From Streptomyces sp. ISL-12 (GTDB lineage Bacteria > Actinomycetota > Actinomycetes > Streptomycetales > Streptomycetaceae), in NCBI RefSeq assembly GCF_018614415.1, contig NZ_JAGGOO010000061.1, positions 1 to 64,000 of the forward strand: a stretch of DNA of 64,000 nucleotides, in the 5' to 3' direction. Under the pieces are notes generated by a model. The model was not told the DNA's origin. It did not search any database and saw only the letters and a list, made by a program, of their open reading frames with translations. Positions 17,036 through 25,364 of the stretch are shown piece after piece. Position 1 is the stretch's first letter, and each line of letters starts with the position of its first letter. A program made the position numbers and the translations under genes.

Positions 17036-17109
17036 GCGGGTGTAGTTTAATGGTAGAACATCAGCTTCCCAAGCTGAGAGCGCGAGTTCGATTCTCGTCA
17101 CCCGCTCCA
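17036..17109 (+). tRNA. tRNA-Gly (anticodon CCC)
   Basis: The acceptor stem GCGGGTG (17036-17042) pairs with CACCCGC (17099-17105). The anticodon stem TCAGC/GCTGA encloses the loop TTCCCAA, giving anticodon CCC, which reads GGG glycine codons. The T arm is GCGAGTTCGATTCTCGT. Discriminator T at 17106 and an encoded CCA (17107-17109) complete it. Confidence 0.96.
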
Positions 17110-17115
17110 GAGCTG

Positions 17116-17144
17116 AGGCCCAGGTCATCGACCCGGGCCTTTTT
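17116..17144 (+). terminator. Terminator after tRNA-Gly
   Basis: AGGCCC (17116-17121) pairs with GGGCCT (17135-17140), extended inward by GGT/ACC, and is followed by TTTT. Confidence 0.85.
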
Positions 17145-17203
17145 GCTGTCCGCAGTTTTCCACAGGGGCACATCGGCGTTCGGAAGAGCGGCAGAATGCC
17201 CGC

Positions 17204-17362
17204 ATGGCTGTCGGTGGAGATCTCTGGGACGGCTTCGAGCAGCGCGTCGCGACGTTCGACCGGGAGGCCGCGAGGCTTGCCGCCGACAGAGCCGAGGCGG
17301 AACGGCGGCACGCCCGTGGCGGTAGCAGTGACGCAATGCAGGAAGTGCCGGCCGAGCCGTAG
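17204..17362 (+). CDS. Small 52-residue hypothetical protein
   Basis: The reading frame gives MAVGGDLWDGFEQRVATFD followed by a charged helix (REAARLAADRAEAERRHARG) and a short acidic end. It looks like a coiled-coil micro-protein. It lies 56 bases before the Uma2 gene in the same direction and could be co-transcribed with it. There is no strong ribosome-binding site; support is composition, position and a plausible helix only. Confidence 0.4.
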   Translation: MAVGGDLWDGFEQRVATFDREAARLAADRAEAERRHARGGSSDAMQEVPAEP

Positions 17363-17418
17363 ACAGTACGCTGGCTTCAACGAGATCGGACCCGCCGACA
17401 GTCTCCGGGAGGCACGTC

Positions 17419-17985
17419 ATGACTGCCGAGATGGTGGCCCCGGCGTGGATGCACGAGCAGATCACGGCGGAGGAGTACGAGTCGTGGTCCGAGGAGCAGT
17501 GCTCCGGCATCGAGGTCGTGGATGGAATGGTCGTCGTGAGCCCCAGCGCGTCCAAACGGCACAATCGGCTGGCCCGGCTCCTGGCCAACGCCCTGGACGC
17601 CGCCGCGGGGCCGGACTGGAACGCCGACACTGATTTCGACGTCCGACTGCAGGACGTCCCGCTGACCAATCGCCGCCCCGACGTCATCGTCTACCGTGCG
17701 GACACGATCGACATCACACCCACCCGCCCCGAGCACGTACTGCTCGTGGCCGAGGTGGTGTCGCCGGGCTCGGAGACCACCGACCGGGTCGTGAAGGTCG
17801 ACCAGTACGCCAAGGCCGGGATCGGTTTCTACTGGCGGGTCGAGCAGGCAGTGACAGGCGTGCCCCTGGTGTACACATATGTCCTCGATCCAGCAACGAG
17901 GTCCTACCGGGAGGCGGACGTCTACACCGGGATTGTGAAGGCCGCCGCCCCCTTCACTGTGGAGATCGACCTCAGTCAGGTCTGA
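17419..17985 (+). CDS. Uma2-family (DUF820) restriction-endonuclease-fold protein
   Basis: A 188-residue protein of the Uma2 family, which has a PD-(D/E)xK nuclease fold and is amplified in Streptomyces and cyanobacteria; its cellular role is unknown. Recognisable pieces are MVVVSPSASKRHNRLARLLA, then RRPDVIVYRADTID and LLVAEVVSPGSETTDRVVK, the last carrying the catalytic-like D...E-x-V-S arrangement and KVDQYAKAGIGFYW. Start ATG at 17419. It ends only 9 bases before the IS element, so its 3' flank was changed by the insertion. Confidence 0.9.
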   Translation: MTAEMVAPAWMHEQITAEEYESWSEEQCSGIEVVDGMVVVSPSASKRHNRLARLLANALDAAAGPDWNADTDFDVRLQDVPLTNRRPDVIVYRADTIDITPTRPEHVLLVAEVVSPGSETTDRVVKVDQYAKAGIGFYWRVEQAVTGVPLVYTYVLDPATRSYREADVYTGIVKAAAPFTVEIDLSQV

Positions 17986-17994
17986 ATCGAACTA

Positions 17995-19044
17995 ACGAGC
18001 TCGTGCACGGTAGGCGGTGGGACGCCGAGCCCGGATGGTTGATCATGGTCAGGTGGTGCGGAACTCAACGCGTGCGGTGATCATCAGTAATCGGCGGATC
18101 ACGGGCCTGACTGTGGGAGTCATTGCTGAACTCGTCGAGGAGATCGGCCCGTTGTGGCAAAAGCGCCACCAGGCGCGGCTTGCCGCCCGACCGCGGAAGC
18201 GGGCCGTGGGCGCCGGCGCCAAGCACCGGCTGGTGTTCATCGACCGGCTGCTGGCCACGCTCGTCCATCTTCGGCACGGTGTGACCCACGACGTGCTGGC
18301 CTGCTGGTTCGGCGTGGACCGCTCCACCATCACCCGGGCCGTCAGTGAGGTGCGGCCCCTGCTCGCCGAGCGCGGCTGCACCGTCAGCCCCGACGTGCGG
18401 CTGCGAACTCTGGCCGACGTCGTCGACCACCTCGGCGCGAGCGGGACGACCGCCATCGTCGACGGCACCGAGATCCGGGTCCGTCGGCCCGCCGCCGGAC
18501 GCAGGGACCGCGACAAGTTCATCTCCGGCAAGAACAAGCAGAACGCCGTCAAGTCCATGGTGGTCACAGACGGCGAAGGCCGCGTGCTGTGGTGCAGCCC
18601 AGCGCGGCCCGCAAGCTGCGCGGACATCACCCACGCCCGCCAGTTGGGGCTGGTCGAGCTCTTGGCCGACGGGCCCGCGGTGGAGATCCTCGCCGATGCC
18701 GGCTACCAGGGTCTGGGCGCGCAGACCGGCGGCCGCGTGGTGACACCACCGCACCGCAAGTTCAAGAAGGACGTCCCGCACTGGTACGAGGAGATGCACG
18801 AGCGTCAGCGCAAGGCACACTCCTCACGCCGTATTCGGGTCGAGCACGGCATCGCTCATCTGAAGAACTGGCGAGCCCTGGCCCGCCACCTCGGCCGCCG
18901 CGAGCACATGAGCGACACCGTCCAGGCCGTCGCCGGCCTGCTGTCCCATCAGCAGACCGCGGACCTCACGTCGACACGGCAGAGGTGAACACCGAGCCCC
19001 GCCGCCATCCTCGGCGTCCCACCGCCTACCGTGCACGAGCTCGT
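17995..19044 (+). mobile_element. Complete IS5-family insertion sequence (1050 bp)
   Basis: Perfect inverted repeats of about 35 bases bound the element: left ACGAGCTCGTGCACGGTAGG at 17995 and its exact complement ending at 19044. TA on both sides (17993-17994 and 19045-19046) is the target duplication. Removing the element and one TA restores CTAG, the target preferred by IS427-like members of IS5. The transposase gene is intact, so the copy looks recent and possibly active. Confidence 0.92.
18035..18988 (+). CDS. IS5-family DDE transposase
   Basis: A 317-residue transposase. Residues ~55-115 hold a helix-turn-helix (HRLVFIDRLLATLVHLRHGV, then VDRSTITRAVSEV). The DDE core follows: TTAIVDGTEIRVRRPA (first Asp), AVEILADAGYQG (second Asp) and RIRVEHGIAHLKNWRAL (Glu). 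The reading frame is unbroken within perfect terminal repeats. GTG at 18017 is an alternative start, overlapping the left repeat. Confidence 0.93.
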   Translation: MVDHGQVVRNSTRAVIISNRRITGLTVGVIAELVEEIGPLWQKRHQARLAARPRKRAVGAGAKHRLVFIDRLLATLVHLRHGVTHDVLACWFGVDRSTITRAVSEVRPLLAERGCTVSPDVRLRTLADVVDHLGASGTTAIVDGTEIRVRRPAAGRRDRDKFISGKNKQNAVKSMVVTDGEGRVLWCSPARPASCADITHARQLGLVELLADGPAVEILADAGYQGLGAQTGGRVVTPPHRKFKKDVPHWYEEMHERQRKAHSSRRIRVEHGIAHLKNWRALARHLGRREHMSDTVQAVAGLLSHQQTADLTSTRQR

Positions 19045-20012
19045 TAGCCGTAGACCACCGACCACGGGCGCGGGGCGTCGTCCGGGGAAGCCGAGGCGCT
19101 GCCGTGTCTCGTCGTCGCCGTGTGGTCGCGGGCCAGGACGTCGGCCGCGAGTTCCGCGAACCGGCGGGCGGCCGGGTGGGCTCCGCGACCGGTGGGCCAG
19201 GCCCCGCCGATGCGCGAGGTGAGGGGGCGGCCGGCCAGGGGGCGCCAGGCGACGCGGGGCTCCTTGCGGGCCATCGGCCCTTGGTCGAAGGCGACCGCGT
19301 GGCCCGCCGTCACCATGGCCAGCAGGAACTCGGGGTGGGACGCATGGCGCAGGCGGCCGGGGACGAAGCCCTCGGCGCGGCACACGTCGAGGATCCGGTC
19401 GTACCAGCCGGGTGCGTGTGCTCTCGGGAAGAGCACCAGGTCGTGGCCGGACAGCTCGCCGAGCGTCACCTCCGGCGATCGCGCCAGGGGCGAGGGACGG
19501 GGCAGGACGACCCCCAGGTCCAGTGAGGTCTCGGGACCGAGCCGGAGCCCGGTGGCGTCGACGGGGTGGTGCACGAGTCCGACGTCCAGCCCGCCGGAGG
19601 AGAGCAGCCGCACCTGCTCCTCGGTGGTGACCTCCCGCAGGTCGACCGAGAGCCCCGGAGCGTGGTCCGCGCAGGCGGCCAGCAGGGCGGACAGGACGGC
19701 TGCCGTGGTGTCGGGCGGTACGCCCGCGCGCAGGGTGCCGATGTCGCCGGCGGCGGCGCGGCGGGCCAGTTCGCGCAGTCTCTTCTCCCGGGCGAGGAGT
19801 TCGTGCGCCTCTTCCAGCAGGGCCGCCCCGGCGACGCTCAACCGGACGCCGCGCTGGGAGCGGTCGAACAGCTCCGCGCCGAGGTCCTTCTCCAGCCTCC
19901 GTATGGCCTGGCTGAGCGGCGGCTGTGCCATGCCGAGCCGTTCGGCGGCCCGGCTGAAGTGCAGCTCGTCGGCCACGGTGACGAAGAGACGCAGGTGGCG
20001 TAGGAGGTCCAC
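19044..20012 (-). CDS. LysR-family transcriptional regulator
   Basis: A 322-residue regulator. The N-terminal helix-turn-helix is LLRHLRLFVTVADELHFSRA, AERLGMAQPPLSQAIRRLE; the remainder is the periplasmic-binding-type effector domain. Start GTG at 20012. The IS5-family element is inserted in its stop codon: the present TAA uses the last T of the IS and the TA duplication, where the ancestral codon would have been TAG, so the protein is unchanged. It diverges from the beta-lactamase-fold gene across 103 bases, the classic LysR arrangement (ampR-ampC, blaA-blaL of Streptomyces cacaoi), so it probably controls that gene. Confidence 0.92.
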   Translation of the reverse strand: MDLLRHLRLFVTVADELHFSRAAERLGMAQPPLSQAIRRLEKDLGAELFDRSQRGVRLSVAGAALLEEAHELLAREKRLRELARRAAAGDIGTLRAGVPPDTTAAVLSALLAACADHAPGLSVDLREVTTEEQVRLLSSGGLDVGLVHHPVDATGLRLGPETSLDLGVVLPRPSPLARSPEVTLGELSGHDLVLFPRAHAPGWYDRILDVCRAEGFVPGRLRHASHPEFLLAMVTAGHAVAFDQGPMARKEPRVAWRPLAGRPLTSRIGGAWPTGRGAHPAARRFAELAADVLARDHTATTRHGSASASPDDAPRPWSVVYG

Positions 20013-20115
20013 GGGCCGGATCGTACGTGAAGCCGCCGCGACCGCCGAGCCGGCGAGGGGCGGGCTGTCGGTGGCTTCCCCGGTGTTCAGGGAGAATCGA
20101 CGGCAAGGGGGAACG

Positions 20116-21093
20116 ATGATCGAGGAGCGGATCCGGCGGGTCTTCGCCGGTGCGGGCGCCGAGGGGCAGTTGCACGCCGTGCCCGTGCGTCTGAGCACAG
20201 GGGTCCACGGGGAGGCCGTCGTCGAGCCGGAGGCCCGTGAGGTCGCCGTGGGGGCCGACGACCTCGTGGTGATCGCCTCGGTCTTCAAGGTGCTGCTGGC
20301 GCTGGAATTCGCCCGGCAGGTCGTCGCGGGCCAGCTCGATCCGCGGGAGCGGGTACGGGTGACCGCGGCCGACCGGCTCGGCGGCTGGGGCACCGCCGGC
20401 TGTCTGGACGATGTCGAACTGTCCCTGCGCGACCTGGCCCACTTCGCGCTGTCGGTCAGCGACAACACGGCGGCCGACCTGCTGCTGGCCCGGGTCGGCC
20501 TGGACACCGTACGCCTGCTCGCGGAGGAACTCGGACTGGAACGGACCCGGATCGTGGGCGGTCCGCGGGACCTGCTGGAGTCGATGCTCCGGGAGGTCGG
20601 CGCGCGCGACGAGCGGGAGTTCGCCGTCCGCTACCCCGCCCTGCCGGAGGAACGCAAGAGACGGCTGGCCGTGCTGGATCCGCACCACACCACGGCGAGC
20701 ACACCCCGCGAGATCACCCGGTTGCTCCGGCTCGTCTGGAGCGACGCCGCCGGGCCGCCGGAAGCCTGCGCGCTCGTACGCGACCTGATGGGACGTCAGG
20801 TGTTCCGGCACCGGCTGGTGTCGGGCTTCCCGGACGACGTGACGGTCGCGGCCAAGACCGGGACCCTGCCGGGGCTGCACATGGAGGCGGGCGTGGTCCG
20901 CTACCCCGACGGCGCGCACTACGCGGTCGCCGTCTTCGCCCGCACCCGCGACCTGGCCGCCTCCCGCCCCGCGGTGGACGCCGCGATCGGCAGGACCGCC
21001 GAGATGGCGGTCGGGTTCCTCCGCGGAGACGGAGATGGAGATGGAGATGGAGCCGGTGACGGCGACGGCGACGGCGACGGCGACGGCCGGTGA
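20116..21093 (+). CDS. Class A beta-lactamase-fold serine hydrolase with a Gly-Asp tail
   Basis: A 325-residue protein. The three penicillin-recognising motifs are present: S55-V-F-K58, S115-D-N117 and K247-T-G249. No clear ExxLN (Glu166 region) is seen, and there is no signal peptide at the start MIEERIRRVFAGAGAEG, so true secreted beta-lactamase activity is doubtful; a cytoplasmic hydrolase or penicillin-binding sensor is possible. The C-terminus ends in about ten Gly-Asp pairs coded by a hexanucleotide repeat (21024-21090). AAGGGGG precedes the ATG. Divergent from the LysR gene and 83 bases before the metallo-hydrolase gene. Confidence 0.82.
   Translation: MIEERIRRVFAGAGAEGQLHAVPVRLSTGVHGEAVVEPEAREVAVGADDLVVIASVFKVLLALEFARQVVAGQLDPRERVRVTAADRLGGWGTAGCLDDVELSLRDLAHFALSVSDNTAADLLLARVGLDTVRLLAEELGLERTRIVGGPRDLLESMLREVGARDEREFAVRYPALPEERKRRLAVLDPHHTTASTPREITRLLRLVWSDAAGPPEACALVRDLMGRQVFRHRLVSGFPDDVTVAAKTGTLPGLHMEAGVVRYPDGAHYAVAVFARTRDLAASRPAVDAAIGRTAEMAVGFLRGDGDGDGDGAGDGDGDGDGDGR
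21024..21090. repeat. Hexanucleotide repeat coding for (Gly-Asp)n
   Basis: GGAGAT and GGCGAC units recur about ten times in frame, giving the acidic Gly-Asp tail of the beta-lactamase-fold protein. Confidence 0.9.
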
Positions 21094-21176
21094 CCGGGGC
21101 GCATATGCGTTCACGTATCACCAGGGCCGTGTTCCGGTCTTGGACGCGCGGTTCCGGTTCCTGTTCTCCTGACGCC

Positions 21177-22223
21177 ATGACCCAGGACACACATGTCACG
21201 GGCGGCTCGGGCATGCCCTCCCGCCGCCGGTTCGACCGTCGTACGGTGCTGCGCGGCGCCGCGCTCGGCGCGGCCTCCCCGCTGCTCCCGGCCACCGCCG
21301 CCACCGCCTCGGCCGGGGGCGGTGACCGGGGCCGGGGCGGCCCGGCCGCCGGTTCCGCGTCGTTCCGCTGGCTCGGTACCGCCGGCTGGCGCATCGACGT
21401 GGGGGAACGGACCGTGCTCTTCGATCCGTACCTCACCCGCTTCCCCACGGGCCTCTTCGACGGCACCTTCGACCCGCGCACCCCGCTGCTGTCCCGGCCC
21501 ACGGCCGTGGACCCGCACATCGGCCGCGCCGAACTCGTGCTGGTGAGCCACTCCCACTGGGACCACCTCGCCGACGTACCCCACATCGCCGGAACCACCG
21601 GCGCGCGCGTCGTCGGCACCGAGACCACGTACCACCTGCTGGTCGCCCTCGGCGTCGACGCGGGGCAGATCTCCGTGGTGAAGGGCGGCGAGGTGCTGGA
21701 CTTCGGGGGCATCACCGTCGAGGTCGTGCCGAGCCTGCACAGCCGTAACAAGAAGTGCTCCTACTTCGCCCCGGGCACCCTGAACAGCCCGCCCGCGACA
21801 CCCCCGAGCACCATCGGGGACCTGCCCGAGGGTGACACCCTCGCCTTCCAGGTGACCGCCGGGACGGACGGCCCGTCGGCGTTCCTCATGGGGGCCAGCG
21901 ACTTCTCCGAGCGGGCGGTACAGGGGCTGCGCCCCGACCTCGCGATGATCGCCGTACCGGCCGGCACCGCGACCCACCGCTACGTACCCCGGCTCCTGAG
22001 CGCGCTGGACCACCCTCGCGTGGCCGTCCCCGTCCACTGGGACAACTTCGAGGTGCCGTACGGCGGTTCCCCCGAACGGGACCCGGCCATGGACCTGGAC
22101 GCGTTCGTCGCCGAGGTCCAGCGGGTGTCCCCGGCGACACGGGTCGTCGTCCCGGACTACGGCACGGTGTACGACGGCGACCTGCGCCCGAGGAACTCGG
22201 CCACGGAGAGCACGCCACGATGA
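21177..22223 (+). CDS. Tat-exported metallo-beta-lactamase-fold hydrolase
   Basis: A 348-residue protein. A twin-arginine signal (FDRRTVLRGAALGAASPL) is followed by an Ala-rich cleavage region. The metal motif is VLVSHSHWDHLADVPHIAG (HxHxDH), with a further His in SLHSRNKKCSYF and Asp in MGASDFSERAV, as in the UlaG/YcbL-like branch. Substrate unknown. ATG at 21177 is taken; ATG at 21213 would keep the Tat motif. Same direction as the serine hydrolase, so LysR-controlled co-expression is possible. Confidence 0.8.
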   Translation: MTQDTHVTGGSGMPSRRRFDRRTVLRGAALGAASPLLPATAATASAGGGDRGRGGPAAGSASFRWLGTAGWRIDVGERTVLFDPYLTRFPTGLFDGTFDPRTPLLSRPTAVDPHIGRAELVLVSHSHWDHLADVPHIAGTTGARVVGTETTYHLLVALGVDAGQISVVKGGEVLDFGGITVEVVPSLHSRNKKCSYFAPGTLNSPPATPPSTIGDLPEGDTLAFQVTAGTDGPSAFLMGASDFSERAVQGLRPDLAMIAVPAGTATHRYVPRLLSALDHPRVAVPVHWDNFEVPYGGSPERDPAMDLDAFVAEVQRVSPATRVVVPDYGTVYDGDLRPRNSATESTPR

Positions 22224-22298
22224 GCCGGCCTGGACAGCGGACACCCCGTGGGTCATTGACCTGAGAACGCTCTCGGGCCTGGAGCGCGCCCGCGGTCT

Positions 22299-22985
22299 TC
22301 AGCCACGGCGACGGTTCGCCGCGCGCCGTATGCGGCGGCCTGCGGCGAGAGCCACGAGCAGGGCGACACCGACGGCCGTCGCCGCGCGGCGCGCGGACGC
22401 GTCGGCCGTCGGCAGGGCGTCGCGCAGCCGGTCGAAAGCGCTCAGGGGTACGCCCGCGAGTGCGTTGCCGGGTGGCCGTCGGGGAACGGCCGGATGCGGA
22501 TGGGTGGGGGCGGTGCGTCGCACGGCCTCCCAGACGGCTCCGACCCGGCGAAGTCGCCGGTCGTCCAAGGCGTCGCGCAAGCGGGGCAGGAGTGCGTCCT
22601 CCTCGTCCCGGATGTCCTGCCGTACGAGCCGGAACGCTTCCTCGGTCCATTCCTGACGCTCGGCGTCGTCCGCGCTCCTCTCGACCCGGGCGAGCAGGTC
22701 GTTGACGGCCTGGTGCTCCTCCTCGACCCGGGTGGTGAGGCCCTCTCCGTCGGGGACGAGGCGCCGCAGCAGGGGCCACAGGACGGTCTCCTCCGCGAAG
22801 GCGTGGCCGAAGACGAGGTGCGTGAAGTCCCGCCAGATCTGTTCCCGGCGGGTGTCGCGGGCGTCGGCTGCCCGGTAGGCGTTCATCAGCCGGTCTAGTT
22901 CGGCATGATCACGGCGCTGGCGGAGCAGCAGGCTGCCCGGCCCGCCCAGGTCCGCGACGCTCTGCCCGGCGATCGAGACGGTCAC
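22299..22985 (-). CDS. Hemerythrin HHE-domain protein with a C-terminal membrane anchor
   Basis: A 228-residue protein. The four-helix HHE domain (~residues 20-155) provides iron ligands in RDHAELDRLMNAYR, VFGHAFAEETVLWP, VEEEHQAVNDLL and RDEEDALLPRLRD. A Pro-rich linker leads to a hydrophobic helix (ATAVGVALLVALAAG) and a basic tail. Such proteins bind O2, NO or iron and are linked to oxidative or nitrosative stress. The start GTG at 22985 overlaps the stop of the small upstream gene as GTGA. Confidence 0.85.
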   Translation of the reverse strand: MTVSIAGQSVADLGGPGSLLLRQRRDHAELDRLMNAYRAADARDTRREQIWRDFTHLVFGHAFAEETVLWPLLRRLVPDGEGLTTRVEEEHQAVNDLLARVERSADDAERQEWTEEAFRLVRQDIRDEEDALLPRLRDALDDRRLRRVGAVWEAVRRTAPTHPHPAVPRRPPGNALAGVPLSAFDRLRDALPTADASARRAATAVGVALLVALAAGRRIRRAANRRRG

Positions 22986-23134
22986 GGCGTCTCCCCGGTC
23001 CGCTCCGCGTGCGCCTCGGACGGCGGCCGGACTCGGTCCCGATCCCGGTCCCGCTCCAGGGGTACGCCGTGTGCGGCGTGTGCGGCGGTCACCTGCTCCG
23101 GCGGACTGGTGTCCCGGTTGTTGTGCTCGGACAT
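22982..23134 (-). CDS. 50-residue hydrophilic protein coupled to hemerythrin
   Basis: MSEHNNRDTSPPEQVTAAHA is followed by a charged stretch of Arg-Asp pairs. The ATG at 23134 has GGGAG 6 bases upstream, and its stop overlaps the hemerythrin start by 4 bases, which supports a real coupled gene. No family recognised; probably disordered. Confidence 0.6.
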   Translation of the reverse strand: MSEHNNRDTSPPEQVTAAHAAHGVPLERDRDRDRVRPPSEAHAERTGETP

Positions 23135-23306
23135 CGTGATCTCCCTGGGGACGGTCCGGACCGCTCTGCCCGGCGGCACCCGCCGAGTACCCGACGCCCG
23201 CCCGGCCTACCCGGCGCCCAGGGCCACGGCCCGCACCGTCCGGCCGCCGGCACGCGACACGACGTTCCTCACCGGCCCGCGTCGGCCTCGGCTCGTCGCG
23301 GCCGAC

Positions 23307-23360
23307 GCGGCCCGAGGCGCCCGTCCGGACGCCGCGGCCCGAGGCGCCCGTCCGGACGCC
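23307..23360. repeat. 27-bp exact tandem duplication
   Basis: The unit starting GCGGCCCGAGGCGCCCGTCC occupies 23307-23333 and 23334-23360 without change. No supported gene covers it. Confidence 0.9.
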
Positions 23361-23492
23361 GCGGGTGTCCCTCGGCGTCCGGACGAGCCCTTGGACCGGG
23401 CAGGCCCTCGGGCCCTGACCGGACGGGCCCCCGCCGCTTTCGTGCGACGTGCGCTCCGGCCGTTCCGGCCGTCACCGTGCCCTGACCGCGCC

Positions 23493-23521
23493 GGGCCCTC
23501 GAAGGGGTGGTTCGAGGGCCC
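23493..23521. terminator. Perfect 11-bp hairpin
   Basis: GGGCCCTCGAA (23493-23503) pairs with TTCGAGGGCCC (23511-23521) around a 7-base loop, upstream of the cytochrome oxidase gene; terminator or leader structure. Confidence 0.6.
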
Positions 23522-23645
23522 ATTCGGTGCAATAGCCGCCAAAAACGGCAAAGGGTGAATTAACTTCCTCGCGACCGGTTACGCCTGCCTGTCCGCAGCG
23601 CTTCGCATCGAACCGCTGCGCCCGTGGCTCCGACTAGGAATGGTG

Positions 23646-25364
23646 ATGGCGACCCACACCACTGAACCCGTCTCCCCGGTTCCGGCCGCGCAGGGACGCC
23701 GCGGCCGGGGCCGGGTGATCGTGTCCTGGCTGACGACCACCGATCACAAGAAGATCGGCCATCTCTACCTGATCACGTCGTTCTGCTTCTTCCTCATCGC
23801 CGGCCTGCTGGCGATGGTGGTCCGGGCGGAGCTGGCCCGGCCGGGGATGCAGATCCTGTCCACCGAGCAGTACAACCAGGCGTTCACGATGCACGGCACG
23901 ATCATGCTGCTGCTGTTCGCCACGCCGACCTTCGCCGGGTTCGCCAACGCGATCATGCCGTTGCAGATCGGATCGCCCGACGTCGCCTTCCCCCGGCTGA
24001 ACATGTTGTCGTACTGGCTGTTCGCCTTCGGCGGGCTCATCGTGCTGGCCAGTTTCCTGACCCCACAGGGCGCCGCCGACTACGGCTGGACCGCCTACAC
24101 ACCGCTCAGCGGGGCCTTCCGCTCCCACTACGTCGGTGCTGACCTGTGGATCATGGGGTTGGGGCTCTCCGGGTTCGGCACGATCCTCGGCGCGGTCAAC
24201 TTCATCACCACGATCATCTGCATGCGCGCCCCCGGCATGACCATGTTCCGCATGCCGATCTTCACCTGGAACGTGCTGCTCACCTCGGTACTGGTGCTGC
24301 TGGCCTTCCCCGTGCTGGCCGCCGCGCTGCTGGTGCTGGAGGCGGACCGGCGGTTCGGGGCGCAGGTCTTCGCGGCCGAGAACGGCGGGGCGATCCTGTG
24401 GCAGCACCTGTTCTGGTTCTTCGGGCACCCGGAGGTGTACATCCTGGCGTTGCCGTTCTTCGGCGTGGTCAGCGAGATCATCCCGGTCTTCTCGCGCAAG
24501 CCGATCTTCGGCTACACGGGCCTCATCGGCGCCACCATCGCGATCACCGGTCTGTCGGTGACCGTGTGGGCGCACCACATGTTCGCCACCGGGGCCGTGC
24601 TGCTGCCGTTCTTCTCCTTCATGAGCTTCCTCATCGCGGTGCCGACCGGGGTGAAGTTCTTCAACTGGGTCGGCACGATGTGGCGGGGCTCCCTGTCCTT
24701 CGAGCCACCGATGCTGTGGGCGGCCGGCTTCCTCGTCACGTTCCTCTTCGGCGGTCTGACCGGCGTGCTCCTGGCATCACCGCCGATCGACTTCCACGTC
24801 ACCGACAGCTACTTCGTGGTCGCCCACTTCCACTACGTGCTGTTCGGCACGATCGTCTTCGCGATGTTCGGCGGCTTCAGCTTCTGGTGGCCGAAGATGA
24901 CCGGCACCATGCTCGACACGCGCCTGGAGAAGGTCCACTTCTGGACCCTGTTCGCCGGCTTCCACACCACGTTCCTGATCCAGCACTGGCTCGGCGCCGA
25001 GGGCATGCCCCGCCGCTACGCCGACTACCTGGCCGCCGACGGCTTCACCGCCCTCAACACCGTCTCCTCCATCGGCGCCTTCCTGCTGGGCCTGTCCACC
25101 CTGCCGTTCCTCTACAACGTGTGGAAGACCGCCCAGCGGGGCGAGAAGGTCCAGGTCGACGACCCCTGGGGGTACGGGCGTTCCCTGGAGTGGGCCACCT
25201 CCTGCCCGCCGCCCCGCCACAACTTCTGCACCCTGCCGAAGATCCGGTCCGAGTCCCCCGCCTTCGACCTGCACCACCCCGACATCTCCCAGTTCGATCA
25301 GGAGGAGAACGCCGGCCGGCGCGACGTTTTGGACGCGCCGGGACACAAAGGCGACCGCTCGTGA
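23646..25364 (+). CDS. ctaD: Cytochrome c oxidase subunit I (extra ctaD-type copy)
   Basis: A 572-residue heme-copper oxidase core subunit with about twelve membrane helices. Ligands are visible: NQAFTMHGTIMLLLF (low-spin heme His), FFGHPEVYILALPFFG (Cu-B His and cross-linked Tyr), VTVWAHHMFATG (two Cu-B His) and VAHFHYVLFG (both heme His). The ATG at 23646 is preferred to 23640 because AGGA lies 6 bases before it. Subunits II and III are not adjacent, so this is a secondary copy that must pair with subunits from elsewhere. Its neighbours suggest a stress or low-oxygen role; the next gene overlaps it as GTGA. Confidence 0.95.
   Translation: MATHTTEPVSPVPAAQGRRGRGRVIVSWLTTTDHKKIGHLYLITSFCFFLIAGLLAMVVRAELARPGMQILSTEQYNQAFTMHGTIMLLLFATPTFAGFANAIMPLQIGSPDVAFPRLNMLSYWLFAFGGLIVLASFLTPQGAADYGWTAYTPLSGAFRSHYVGADLWIMGLGLSGFGTILGAVNFITTIICMRAPGMTMFRMPIFTWNVLLTSVLVLLAFPVLAAALLVLEADRRFGAQVFAAENGGAILWQHLFWFFGHPEVYILALPFFGVVSEIIPVFSRKPIFGYTGLIGATIAITGLSVTVWAHHMFATGAVLLPFFSFMSFLIAVPTGVKFFNWVGTMWRGSLSFEPPMLWAAGFLVTFLFGGLTGVLLASPPIDFHVTDSYFVVAHFHYVLFGTIVFAMFGGFSFWWPKMTGTMLDTRLEKVHFWTLFAGFHTTFLIQHWLGAEGMPRRYADYLAADGFTALNTVSSIGAFLLGLSTLPFLYNVWKTAQRGEKVQVDDPWGYGRSLEWATSCPPPRHNFCTLPKIRSESPAFDLHHPDISQFDQEENAGRRDVLDAPGHKGDRS

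Larger units (their letters stand above)
23135..23645. other. Gene-poor interval before the cytochrome oxidase gene
   Basis: About 500 bases without a supported gene. It contains an exact 27-bp tandem duplication (23307-23360) and a perfect hairpin (23493-23521). The last ~110 bases turn AT-richer (AAAAACGGCAAAGGGTGAAT) and probably contain the promoter of the cytochrome oxidase gene. Confidence 0.6.

Noticed and set aside
17036..19044. tRNA-Gly as an attachment site of an integrated element
   Set aside because: No integrase and no duplicated tRNA 3' end nearby; the only mobile DNA is an IS5-type element with its own TA target.
20116..21093. Secreted class A beta-lactamase giving antibiotic resistance
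   Set aside because: No signal peptide and no clear ExxLN segment; the fold is supported but the resistance role is not.
22905..23558. A 217-codon plus-strand frame
   Set aside because: It runs antisense through the hemerythrin start and the coupled small gene and then through tandem repeats; Arg/Pro/Ala-rich product with no domain.
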